Of a stretch of 64,000 bases of DNA, positions 9,053 through 17,254 are shown one piece after another; the first letter of the stretch is position 1, and each line of letters starts with the position of its first letter. The translations under genes and the position numbers were made by a program. The stretch lies in assembly GCF_008369935.1 (NCBI RefSeq), contig NZ_VTUZ01000032.1:54159-118158 (forward strand). The letters run 5' to 3'. Below the pieces are notes generated by a model. That model was not told the DNA's origin. It was given only the letters and a program-made list of their open reading frames with translations, and did no database searches. This DNA is from Paraburkholderia panacisoli (lineage in GTDB: Bacteria > Pseudomonadota > Gammaproteobacteria > Burkholderiales > Burkholderiaceae).

Positions 9053-10063
9053 CTAGATGGATTCGAGCGCGACGGAACGAGCTGCAGGGGGGTCGAGGTC
9101 GTGTAGCACGTCCTCAAGTCCGTGTGCATTCAGCCACTGATCGTCATAGAGGGTGTCGAGATATTTGAGCCCGCTATCCGGCAGCACGAGCACGACGTTC
9201 GCAGGGCCGTCCAGCTGCTCAACATATTTGCGCGCCGCGTGGACAATCGATCCGGACGATCCGCCGAGCAGCAGACCTTCGTGCAGCGCAAGCCGACGGC
9301 AATCGGCGAATGCGTCCCGGTCCGATACCTTGACCGTCTCGTCCACCCATTGCATCTGGATGTTGCCCGGTTTGAAGCTAAGCCCCGAGCCGTTCTGCAG
9401 ATGCGGCGCAAACGTGCCGCCGAATACCACCGAGCCCTTCGGTTCGACGCCGAGCACATGCGTGCGGGAATTACGTTCCTTCAGGTATCGGGCAATCCCG
9501 CTCAGATGGCTGCCGGTGCTCGCGGAGACGATGACGGCGTCCACTTTGCCCGAAAGCTGATTGACGATCTCCGGGCCCGTCGAGTAGTAGTGCGCGTCGA
9601 TTGCCGCGGGGTTGTTGTATTGATCGAGGTTGATGCAGTTGGGCACACTGGCCGCGATCGACTTCGCGACGGCGACACGCTTTTTCTGGAAGCTGCCCGA
9701 TTCGTCAGGCTGATTCACCATTTCGACCCGACCGCCGAACGCGCGCACGACATTACCGTTAGCCTTCGGCGTCTTCGGATCGAGCACACAAATGAAGTGA
9801 TACCCATGAATGGCGCACAGCATCGCGAGCGCGTGACCCATGTTGCCCGAAGTGGACTCGACGATCGACCAGCCCGGTTTCAGGCCGTGATCGCGCTCGG
9901 CTTGACGCAACAATTGCAGCGCGCTTCGGTCCTTCACACTGTAGCCCGGATTGTGGCATTCGAGCTTGCCATAGACACGGATATTTCGTTGCTCGTCAGA
10001 GAGACTCTTCAGGTGAAGCAAAGGCGTATTGCCGATCAACTCGACCAGGCTGTTTGCGTACAT
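9053..10063 (-). CDS. SbnA-like PLP-dependent synthase (cysteine synthase fold)
   Basis: The 336-aa fold-type II PLP enzyme carries the PLP lysine in NPGYSVKDRS (Lys44), the substrate loop ESTSGNMGHA and a phosphate-binding region VSASTGSHLSG. The segment EPKGSVVFGG and the C-terminal LPDSGLKYLDTLYDDQWL resemble SbnA more than CysK. SbnA joins O-phosphoserine and glutamate on the route to 2,3-diaminopropionate. No SbnB partner is visible in the window, so a diaminopropionate route is only a hypothesis; plain beta-replacement is possible. ATG 10063 follows GGAGGATATCGT, an excellent ribosome binding site, and was preferred over 10135. Confidence 0.85.
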   Translation of the reverse strand: MYANSLVELIGNTPLLHLKSLSDEQRNIRVYGKLECHNPGYSVKDRSALQLLRQAERDHGLKPGWSIVESTSGNMGHALAMLCAIHGYHFICVLDPKTPKANGNVVRAFGGRVEMVNQPDESGSFQKKRVAVAKSIAASVPNCINLDQYNNPAAIDAHYYSTGPEIVNQLSGKVDAVIVSASTGSHLSGIARYLKERNSRTHVLGVEPKGSVVFGGTFAPHLQNGSGLSFKPGNIQMQWVDETVKVSDRDAFADCRRLALHEGLLLGGSSGSIVHAARKYVEQLDGPANVVLVLPDSGLKYLDTLYDDQWLNAHGLEDVLHDLDPPAARSVALESI

Positions 10064-10163
10064 ACGATATCCTCCGACCGGCGGTTTGACCTCAGCCAAT
10101 GCCAGAGACGGCAAAGGCCTGCTTGACGTAGTCACTCTATTGAGATGTGGAAACTGCGTGTAG

Positions 10164-10179
10164 CTGTCCGTTAGGACAG
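10164..10179. promoter_or_regulatory. Lux-box-like inverted repeat upstream of the PLP-enzyme operon
   Basis: CTGTCCGTTAGGACAG has perfect 6-bp arms (CTGTCC/GGACAG) around GTTA. It lies 100 bp upstream of the PLP-enzyme start, between that gene and the end of the hydrolase gene. The shape and arm sequence resemble LuxR-family operators. The same GTCCG core occurs near 12,480. Confidence 0.55.
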
Positions 10180-10200
10180 TGTGAAGAATGTCCGGCCACG

Positions 10201-12111
10201 TTAGATCTCGCCGAGCACGAGCGACCCGTCCTGCTCCAACTGCTCCAATTGCTCCGCTGGAACGGGAGACAGGCGCGGGTGGGGCGAAGCCGTCGATGCG
10301 CCGTCAACGGCGAACGCCTTCATCAGCCGCGCAAGCAGCTCGCCATTCTGATGGATCAGATGGTGGCTCGCATGACGCAGTTCGAAGTGCAGTGGCCGGC
10401 ACAGGTCCAGGCAAATCGCGCGAGCCCGTGTCGAGCAGGTCATCGTGTCGTTCTGCCCAGTTACCAGCATGACGGGCAGATCGCGCAGCTCACCTTTGCG
10501 AAGCCCTTCGATTCGATGTGCGCGAAAGTTCAGCAATTGCCGGCTGTACTCGACCATGTTTGAAGCAGAAAGGAATGGCGCCTGCAGCCAATGACGGGTT
10601 GCATGATCGGCGAGCTCGAAAACGGACGTATTCGTATCGCCGCTCTGGTTGCTCGTGCGTTTTTCCTGCTTGTCGAGTAGCGTGATCATCGACTTTGCCA
10701 TGCTCTGTGCCGCCTGAGGCATCCGGTCGACGAGCTTGCACATCGTGTGGAGGTTGGTCTCGTATATCGAGTCCGACCCGGCATAGCCTTCAGCACCTGC
10801 AAACGACGGAGCGAACAGACTCAGCGACGCAATCGAGTCTGGCAGCGCGCGCGCCAGCTCGATCGCGTACTTCGCGCCCCCACACCAGCTCGCCACGTAA
10901 CAGGTCGTGTAGCCTTCTTCAGCGAGCATGGCGGCGACAGCGCGGATGAAGCGTGGTAACGCATCGGGAGCCGCGTAGTAGGTCCGCGTCAGAGATGATT
11001 CTTCGTGTCCCGGCTCGTCATCGATCGTAAACACGGTGAAGCGATCGATCAACGCGTCGGCGAAGTCATGCCAGACGTCGTGAGACAGGCCGAACGCGTT
11101 GACCAGCAAAAGCGCCGGCCCATCCTTGCCGGCGCGCAGATAGGTATCGCCTGCGCGGGTGGATCTGCGCTGAAAGCTGGCGAGGCTGCCAAAGCGTGGC
11201 GCGGTTCTCTGGCGGTGCGAGGCAAGGCGCGCCGTCACGCGTTCCGTCACGAGACTGCGCCAGTCTAGTGTGCTCGACGAAAGACGATGCACGTCAATTG
11301 CCCTGTCATCCCCTCGTGCCCGTTGCGCATCGTCGGGAAGGGTCAGCCATGCACCGACATGACGCAGGGATTGCTCGATGAGCGTCTGGACTGCGTTGGT
11401 TCGAGACACACTGTCGGCCTCGCGCACAGGAATGCCAGCGGCACGCGCGACCGTCTCCGCGAATTCGCGCCAGGTGAACAGCGATTCCCCGCGAAGCACG
11501 TGAATGCCGGGGGCACGCGTCGATGCATCACCGGACGCGAGCCATGCAGCGACCGATTCGGCCGTCACGAGTTCCACATTGCCGATGTCATTGGCCGGCA
11601 GAACGAGCGGCTCGTGCTCAAAGTAATCCTCGACACGGCGGCGGACTTCAAAGATCGGGTCGGCGACGCCGTCGATCAGTGCTTCGAGCGGCGTGCGGGA
11701 GCCGCCGCCGACGGTATCTTCGGTTTCGCAATCGGCTACGGCGTTCGCCAGTACGATTGCAGGTACGTTGGAAATGGCGCCGGGCTCCAGACCGAACGCT
11801 ACGGTGAGCGTTTGCAAAAAGCTATCGAACTCCGCCGGCTCGGAGAGCCTGGGATCATCGATGACGAGCCGCAGACGTCCTGCGTGGCTTTGCACGAGCA
11901 TCGCGCCGAGCTTCGAGAAGCGCGCCGTCGAGGGCGAGATCGCGCCCCCGGTGCCGACGGCCCCATGCAACGCGCTGACGTCACGCCTCGTCAGGAAAAC
12001 AGTCCACTCGCTTTCCTTCGCCGCACTCGCACTGCTCATCAGGCGTTCGCAATGACGTGCGAAATGGTGTTCGAGCGAACGCCCGCGATCATCTGCCGTG
12101 TCGGTCGCCAT
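10201..12111 (-). CDS. Fusion of a degenerate reductase-like (SDR) domain with an alpha/beta hydrolase having a Cys nucleophile
   Basis: The 636-aa protein has two parts. Residues 35-300 resemble the later part of an extended SDR/thioester reductase: GIHVLRGESLFTWREFAETV followed by LDWRSLVTERV. The nucleotide loop is gone, with VFLTRRDVSALHGAV where VFLTGATGFLG would be expected. Residues 320-605 are an alpha/beta hydrolase. Its nucleophile elbow reads VASWCGGAKYA, putting Cys410 where Ser is usual; the acid is probably Asp555 (GQNDTMT) and the base one of the histidines in ASHHLIHQ. Cys nucleophiles occur in dienelactone hydrolases and some NRPS thioesterases. ATG 12111 sits 8 bp after the ACP stop, so ACP and hydrolase are co-transcribed and may act together. 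Confidence 0.75.
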   Translation of the reverse strand: MATDTADDRGRSLEHHFARHCERLMSSASAAKESEWTVFLTRRDVSALHGAVGTGGAISPSTARFSKLGAMLVQSHAGRLRLVIDDPRLSEPAEFDSFLQTLTVAFGLEPGAISNVPAIVLANAVADCETEDTVGGGSRTPLEALIDGVADPIFEVRRRVEDYFEHEPLVLPANDIGNVELVTAESVAAWLASGDASTRAPGIHVLRGESLFTWREFAETVARAAGIPVREADSVSRTNAVQTLIEQSLRHVGAWLTLPDDAQRARGDDRAIDVHRLSSSTLDWRSLVTERVTARLASHRQRTAPRFGSLASFQRRSTRAGDTYLRAGKDGPALLLVNAFGLSHDVWHDFADALIDRFTVFTIDDEPGHEESSLTRTYYAAPDALPRFIRAVAAMLAEEGYTTCYVASWCGGAKYAIELARALPDSIASLSLFAPSFAGAEGYAGSDSIYETNLHTMCKLVDRMPQAAQSMAKSMITLLDKQEKRTSNQSGDTNTSVFELADHATRHWLQAPFLSASNMVEYSRQLLNFRAHRIEGLRKGELRDLPVMLVTGQNDTMTCSTRARAICLDLCRPLHFELRHASHHLIHQNGELLARLMKAFAVDGASTASPHPRLSPVPAEQLEQLEQDGSLVLGEI

Positions 12112-12118
12112 GTGCCCC

Positions 12119-12385
12119 TCAGACTTTGACTGCAAGAAGCGTTTCGACAAGATCGACCGCGTCGCCGACCGTGGCCAGATCCGCCACTTCCTCCGTGTGT
12201 TCGGCGAAACTGATTCCGAAGCGTTCTTCCGTCAACGCCATCAGCGACAACAACGAAATGGAATCTAGCATCAGATCTCCGGTCAGCATCGTGTCGCGTG
12301 TCAGCGACGCCTCGGCTATCTCAATCGCGGCAATCTGCGGGATCAACCCGGCAAGCGCATCGAACACATTGACGTGATCTTCCAT
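12119..12385 (-). CDS. Stand-alone acyl carrier protein
   Basis: The 88-aa acidic four-helix protein carries the phosphopantetheine site in GDLMLDSISLLSLMALTEER (serine of LDSIS). A good ribosome binding site, GGAG, lies 6 bp before ATG 12385. It is the first gene of the - strand unit and faces the di-iron oxidase and AMP-ligase genes. It could carry the acid activated by the ligase at 13,334 while the oxidase at 12,548 works on it; this pairing is inferred from position. Confidence 0.9.
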   Translation of the reverse strand: MEDHVNVFDALAGLIPQIAAIEIAEASLTRDTMLTGDLMLDSISLLSLMALTEERFGISFAEHTEEVADLATVGDAVDLVETLLAVKV

Positions 12386-12443
12386 GTGCTACTCCAGTGG
12401 TAACAGGCTTTCTGCTTTATAGCCTCTGCAACCGACGATGAAA

Positions 12444-12463
12444 ACCTGACCTGCCGTACAGGT
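12444..12463. promoter_or_regulatory. Lux-box-like site in the divergent promoter region
   Basis: ACCTGACCTGCCGTACAGGT has ACCTG/CAGGT arms spaced by 10 bp. Its right half CGTACAGGT equals that of the classical Vibrio fischeri lux box as I remember it. It also contains the tighter dyad ACCTG-CCGTA-CAGGT (12449-12463). It lies between the divergent ACP and di-iron oxidase genes. Confidence 0.55.
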
Positions 12464-12472
12464 AGTCGGGAG

Positions 12473-12491
12473 ACCGTCCGAACGGACAGGT
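12473..12491. promoter_or_regulatory. Second lux-box-like dyad in the divergent region
   Basis: ACCGTCCGAACGGACAGGT contains the perfect arms GTCCG/CGGAC around AA and ends in ACAGGT. It shares the GTCCG core with the site at 10,164 and lies 57 bp before the oxidase start. Two adjacent dyads between divergent operons suggest shared control. Confidence 0.5.
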
Positions 12492-12547
12492 TTCGGCGCC
12501 GACGGTTGGCATTTACAGTCTGGATAACCAACCGACGGGAAACGATC

Positions 12548-13312
12548 ATGACACTAGCTGCTGAAGCCGTTGCGATGGACCAGGATGCGTTTGCGGGTGC
12601 GCTGCGCGCGACGCTCGAGGAGCAACTCACGCTCGACCACCCGATTTTCAAGGAGCTGTTTACACCGCAACGAAACTGGAAGCTGTTGAAGATCATCACG
12701 CTCGAGGGCTATCAGATCACGAAATATTTCCTCGAATACATCGAGAACCTGTATTTCCGCTGTCCGTTTCCGAACCACAAACGGCGCTTGCTGTACAACC
12801 TGTTCGAAGAAGAGACGGGGCGCTTCTCGAAGACGAAAAATCACGTCGAACTGATGGAGGATTTCATCCGCGCGCAAGGCATCAGCGATGAAGAGCGCGA
12901 TGCATGGACGCCGTCAGCGGCTACTCGCGAACTGATCGAATATCGGCTCCAGAACTGCAAGGGTGAAGATACGTACCACATCGGCGCGGCGGCAGTGATG
13001 ATCGCCAGCGAGGGCCAGAGCCTCGAAACCCGTGCAGGCGACGCCCGCCATACGATTCTCGCGAAATGCTACGGCTTGACGGAGCAGGACACGCGCTTTT
13101 TCTCGGTTCACCAGAAAGAAGACGTCGGGCATGTCGGCGAGGGCATCCATCTTGTGTCGGAGCTGTGCACGACGCCGAAGATGCAGGAAGAAGCGCTCGT
13201 CGCGGTCCGTCACACGTGCCGTCTGTTCTGGAACATGTATGAGAGCGCCGCCCAGAAATACTACGCGAGCGACGCCGACGCCAAGGCTGAGGGCTTTCAG
13301 GTCGACGCTTGA
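12548..13312 (+). CDS. Haem-oxygenase-like di-iron oxidase (PqqC/UndA/TenA superfamily)
   Basis: The 254-aa all-helical protein carries candidate iron ligands of the haem-oxygenase-like oxidase superfamily: LFEEETGRF (Glu88/89) with KNHVELM (His99), IASEGQSLE (Glu155), and VHQKEDVGHVGEG with His188, Asp192 and His195. Characterised members oxidise fatty acids to terminal alkenes (UndA), cleave amino acids (BesC) or N-oxygenate amines (SznF, FlcD). It opens the main + strand operon and is followed 21 bp later by an AMP-ligase. Substrate could be a fatty acid or a carrier-bound amino acid. ATG 12548 gives the expected family length. Confidence 0.85.
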   Translation: MTLAAEAVAMDQDAFAGALRATLEEQLTLDHPIFKELFTPQRNWKLLKIITLEGYQITKYFLEYIENLYFRCPFPNHKRRLLYNLFEEETGRFSKTKNHVELMEDFIRAQGISDEERDAWTPSAATRELIEYRLQNCKGEDTYHIGAAAVMIASEGQSLETRAGDARHTILAKCYGLTEQDTRFFSVHQKEDVGHVGEGIHLVSELCTTPKMQEEALVAVRHTCRLFWNMYESAAQKYYASDADAKAEGFQVDA

Positions 13313-13333
13313 TATTCGTGAGGAGCGCATGCC

Positions 13334-14863
13334 ATGAGGCTTGACGAAATCATCGGTCGTCTTCGCGACAAGCCGAACACCTTGACCTTCGTCGACGACA
13401 AAGGTGACCAGACGGTCAAGACATTTCACGAGTTGTTCATCGACGTGCTCGCCACCATTGAACGTGGGAAGGGGCTTGGACTCATCCCGGGGTGCCGCGT
13501 CGGCATCGCGGCGCCGAGCGCTTATCTGTGGATGGTCTGGGATCTCGCGTGTATCGGGTTGGAGTGCGTGTCGGTAGCGCTGCCGAACGACAGGCTCCAT
13601 AAACCATGCGCGGCGTCGATCGATCAGTATCAGCTCACTGTCATGGTCGTCGAGCCTGGCTGGCCGGCTCCGGACGCGCCGCCGCACGAGCGCGTGGTCG
13701 GCATCAATGTGGCACCCGATACACAGGCTGGCTATTCGCAGCAAGTGTTGCCTGTCGTCGTTCAGCATGCGCCGGATACCCATTCGATGGTGTTCAGCTC
13801 GGGCACGACGGGGAAGAACAAAGGGCTGATCGTCAGCCGGGCCGGCACTGAGAACCTGCTCAACCTCTATTTCGATGCGTTCGGCTTCGAGCCTGGCGAT
13901 CGCTTCCTCACGTTCCTGCCGTTTGCGAACTATCAGCAGCGGATGATCTATTACTACTGCCTCTACCACGGCGTCGACTTCGTTGCCGTACCGTTCCAGT
14001 TGCTGTTCGCCAGTCTGAAACTGCAACGGCCCACCTTCGTGATCGCGCCGCCGGTCCTGTACGAGACACTGCAGAATCTCGCGCGTGCCAGCGTCGGCAC
14101 GCACAAAGGCGATGATGCCGCGGGCCATCGCGGGGCGCTTTCGCAGCGTCTCAAGGAACTGACGGGCGGCAACATGCGTTACATGATCACCGGCATGGCG
14201 CCCATCAAGCGCGCGGCGCTGGACTTCTTTTGGGAGTGCGGGATCCCGCTTTTTGAGGCGTTCGGCATTACCGAGGCAGGCATGGTTGCCTGGAACAAGC
14301 CTGGCTGCGTGCGGGTTGGGACCGTGGGCAAGCCGGCCGAAGCAGGCAGTGTGTCGTTGTCCGGAGAGGGGGAGGTGATCGTCACGCGCAAGGCGTTGTT
14401 GTCGTTGGGCTACTTCGAATCGTCGGAAGAGGATGCACGCTCCACGTTCATCGGGCCGAATGCGGTGGCCACGGGTGATATCGGCGAGTTCGACGACGAC
14501 GGTTTCCTGCGTGTGATCGGCCGCAAGAAGGACGCGATCGTCACCAGTAATGGCGAGAAGTTTCATCCAGAGCCGATCGAGACGATGCTCCATCAAGATC
14601 CGCGCGTCGAGGTCGCGGTCGTCATGGCGGGCCGGCGCGCCGGCTTGTGCGTCGTCATCTCAACCCGGCGACATGACGATCCAGAGGTGACGCAGGCATT
14701 GCGCGTGCATGTCGCAACGGTCAATAAGAAGTTGGCGGCGCAGCGGCAACTGACGCACATCGTGTTCACGGGCAGCGAGTTCAGTGTCGAGAATGGCTTG
14801 CGGACCAGCAATCTGAAGCTCAACCGGAGGGCTATCGCCAAGGCCTTTCTGCCGCCGGGATGA
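13334..14863 (+). CDS. AMP-forming acyl/aryl ligase
   Basis: The 509-aa adenylate-forming enzyme has an intact P-loop FSSGTTGKNKG (residues 154-164), an A5-like FEAFGITEAGMV, the hinge ATGDIGEFDDDGFLRVIGRK and a final lysine in NLKLNRRAIA. It resembles small long-chain acyl-CoA synthetases rather than NRPS A domains. It and the FAAL are the only intact adenylating enzymes in the window, while both NRPS A domains are dead. It may charge the stand-alone ACP at 12,119 or one of the PCPs. A GAGGAG site lies 10 bp upstream of ATG 13334. Substrate is unknown. Confidence 0.88.
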   Translation: MRLDEIIGRLRDKPNTLTFVDDKGDQTVKTFHELFIDVLATIERGKGLGLIPGCRVGIAAPSAYLWMVWDLACIGLECVSVALPNDRLHKPCAASIDQYQLTVMVVEPGWPAPDAPPHERVVGINVAPDTQAGYSQQVLPVVVQHAPDTHSMVFSSGTTGKNKGLIVSRAGTENLLNLYFDAFGFEPGDRFLTFLPFANYQQRMIYYYCLYHGVDFVAVPFQLLFASLKLQRPTFVIAPPVLYETLQNLARASVGTHKGDDAAGHRGALSQRLKELTGGNMRYMITGMAPIKRAALDFFWECGIPLFEAFGITEAGMVAWNKPGCVRVGTVGKPAEAGSVSLSGEGEVIVTRKALLSLGYFESSEEDARSTFIGPNAVATGDIGEFDDDGFLRVIGRKKDAIVTSNGEKFHPEPIETMLHQDPRVEVAVVMAGRRAGLCVVISTRRHDDPEVTQALRVHVATVNKKLAAQRQLTHIVFTGSEFSVENGLRTSNLKLNRRAIAKAFLPPG

Positions 14864-14958
14864 AAACCCGGCAGGAATAAGCCGCACCGTCGACGCAGCG
14901 CGGTGAACGTGTCGCGTCGCGCCGCGAAACCTGCCCGCCATCATTAGAGAGACCGCCC

Positions 14959-17217
14959 ATGACCTCAAATCCGTTTCCGACCACACACAAACCTGCGTCC
15001 ATCATCGAGACACTCACCGCATGGAGCGAGCGTGAACCGGATCGCATTGCATTGACGATCCTGCGCGACGGAGAGGCAATCGAAAGCGAAAGCACGTTCA
15101 GCGAACTGCATGCCGGTATGTTGCGCGTGGCATCCGGTTTGCGCAGCCGCCTTGCCACGGGCGCACGTGTTCTCCTCCTGTTGCCCACCGGTCTCGAGTT
15201 TGTCTGCACGTTCTATGGTTGTCTCGCGGCGGGGATGGTGGCGGTGCCGGCATACCAGCCACAGCAACCCCGCAAAATCGCGCAGTGGAAGAAGTTGCAA
15301 GCCATCGCTGAAAACTGTGGCGCGGCGCTGATTGTGGCGCCACAGAGTTCGATTGAAACGCTGTTGACGCTGCGCGAGAAGGAAGGCCTGTTCGGCCATT
15401 GTGCGTTCGATACCTACGAGGGGCTGTGGACGGCCGGCGCATCCGCGACGCATCTCCCATTACGACCGCCGTCGCACAACGATCTCGCGTTCCTGCAATA
15501 CACGTCCGGTTCGACGGGCACGCCAAAGGGCGTCATGATCACCCATGCGAACATCGTCGACAACCAGTGCGTGATTGCAGACCTCATGGGTCACACCAGC
15601 CAGTCGCGCATTCTGTCATGGCTACCGCTCTATCACGACATGGGCCTTTCGACGGTGTTGCACCTCGCATCGATCGGCACCAGCGTGGTCCTGATGTCGC
15701 CGGTTGCGTTCATCCAGCAGCCGGCGCGCTGGATGCGCGCGATTGCCGCTCATCGCGTGAACACGTCGGGCGGTCCGAATTTCGCCTATCAGCTTGCTGC
15801 CTCGGCATTGCAGCAGGAAGACGACCAGTCGCCACTCGATCTTTCCACGTGGAAGGTCGCCTTCTGCGGCGCGGAACCGATCAACCGCAATACGGTCACG
15901 GCATTCCTCGAAGCGGCGACGCCGCACCGCTTCGCATCAAAGGCATTCTATCCGTGTTACGGCATGGCCGAAGCCACACTGCTCATCACTGGCGCGAGGT
16001 GCTACGAGGGCGTTCGGTATCTTGAAGTCGACAACATGCAGTTGTCAGCGGGCGTCATTCAACGTGCGCAGCCGGGCAACGCGGACATCAAGAGTCTGGT
16101 GTCCTGCGGGACGACGGGACCTGGCACAGAGATACGCATTGTGGATGCCGCAGGCAACGCGGTGTCAGATCAATATCAGGTCGGTGAGGTCTGGGCACGC
16201 GGCCGCGGCATCGGCATCGGCTATTACGGCAATCCGGAGGAGACCAAAGACACCTTTGGCGCGAGGCTCGCGGGTGATACGGCCGAGGGCCTGCCGTTCA
16301 TGCGCACGGGTGACCTGGGCGCTTTCGTCGACGGCGAACTTTTTGTCACCGGCCGCGTAAAGGACATGCTGATCATCCGGGGCCGCAACCTCTATCCGCA
16401 AGATGTCGAAGACTGTGTGCAAGACGCCGTGCCGGCGTTGCGTCGCGGGTGCGGTGCCGCTGTGTCGGTAACGGTGGATGGGGAGGAGAAGCTGGTCATC
16501 GTGCAGGAGGTCGGACGCACGCAGCGCCGTACCATGGACGTGCCGACGACATTGCGAAGCATGATCGTGGCGGTGGGTGAGGACTTCGGCATTACCCCGC
16601 ACGCCGTGGTGCTGGTTGAACCCGCCACCATCGAGAAGACATCAAGCGGCAAGATCGCGCGTGCGCTATGCCGCCGGGCGTACCTGCAAGGCGAGTTGCG
16701 CGCGGTCGCGAGCTGGAGGGAAGGCGAGTATGAGATCGGCGAACAGCAAGTCCCGAGTCTGTCGCAGACCGGCCACGACGACGTCACATCGGCCGCGCAG
16801 GTTCTGCGGCGGGACCTGGCGACGCGCATTGCGCGCATTGTCGCCGAGCACCTGAAGATCGGTGAACAGCAGGTGTCGCGCACGACACCATGGGTCGAAA
16901 TGGGATTCGATTCGATGAGCGCGTTGCAATTCGCACTGAAGGTGCAGCACCTGACGGGTCTTACTTTCGACGCCGCGGTGCTATGGGATTGCTCAAACAT
17001 CGAACTACTGGCGGCGCACCTCGCCTCCATGCAGGACGCCGGGAGCCTGATCGCGGCGCGCAACGCGGTAGCGGCGGCGAAGCCCGAGCGGCACGACGTC
17101 GCACCAGCGAGCTCCACGGCCGCCAACGAGGATGCCGCGCCGCGAACGGCTGAGCAGTTGATGGAACTGTCGGACGCCGAGGCCGAGGCGTTGCTGATGA
17201 AGGAACTGCAACGCTAG
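14959..17217 (+). CDS. Fatty acyl-AMP ligase with C-terminal ACP
   Basis: The 752-aa protein begins with a FAAL domain (about 1-590): YTSGSTGTPKG at 181-191, then SWLPLYHDMGLS, the acceptor-side motif typical of FAALs, and FYPCYGMAEATLL. A conserved lysine lies in EKTSSGKIARA. Residues 610-690 are an ACP with the attachment site VEMGFDSMSALQF (Ser652). The last 50 residues form an Ala/Glu-rich tail ending in LSDAEAEALLMKELQR, likely a docking helix for the PKS. It should activate a free fatty acid as the acyl-AMP and load its own ACP, starting the assembly line. Confidence 0.92.
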   Translation: MTSNPFPTTHKPASIIETLTAWSEREPDRIALTILRDGEAIESESTFSELHAGMLRVASGLRSRLATGARVLLLLPTGLEFVCTFYGCLAAGMVAVPAYQPQQPRKIAQWKKLQAIAENCGAALIVAPQSSIETLLTLREKEGLFGHCAFDTYEGLWTAGASATHLPLRPPSHNDLAFLQYTSGSTGTPKGVMITHANIVDNQCVIADLMGHTSQSRILSWLPLYHDMGLSTVLHLASIGTSVVLMSPVAFIQQPARWMRAIAAHRVNTSGGPNFAYQLAASALQQEDDQSPLDLSTWKVAFCGAEPINRNTVTAFLEAATPHRFASKAFYPCYGMAEATLLITGARCYEGVRYLEVDNMQLSAGVIQRAQPGNADIKSLVSCGTTGPGTEIRIVDAAGNAVSDQYQVGEVWARGRGIGIGYYGNPEETKDTFGARLAGDTAEGLPFMRTGDLGAFVDGELFVTGRVKDMLIIRGRNLYPQDVEDCVQDAVPALRRGCGAAVSVTVDGEEKLVIVQEVGRTQRRTMDVPTTLRSMIVAVGEDFGITPHAVVLVEPATIEKTSSGKIARALCRRAYLQGELRAVASWREGEYEIGEQQVPSLSQTGHDDVTSAAQVLRRDLATRIARIVAEHLKIGEQQVSRTTPWVEMGFDSMSALQFALKVQHLTGLTFDAAVLWDCSNIELLAAHLASMQDAGSLIAARNAVAAAKPERHDVAPASSTAANEDAAPRTAEQLMELSDAEAEALLMKELQR

Positions 17218-17254
17218 ACGCGGCGCAAGTCGAAAAGCGATTCTTGAGAGTGCG

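Noticed and set aside
9122..10126. A 334-residue + strand frame opposite the PLP enzyme
   Set aside because: The - strand has PLP motifs and a ribosome site; this frame is antisense shadow.
12914..14596. A 560-residue open frame antisense to the AMP-ligase and oxidase genes
   Set aside because: It crosses two real genes and shows no recognisable domain or start signal.
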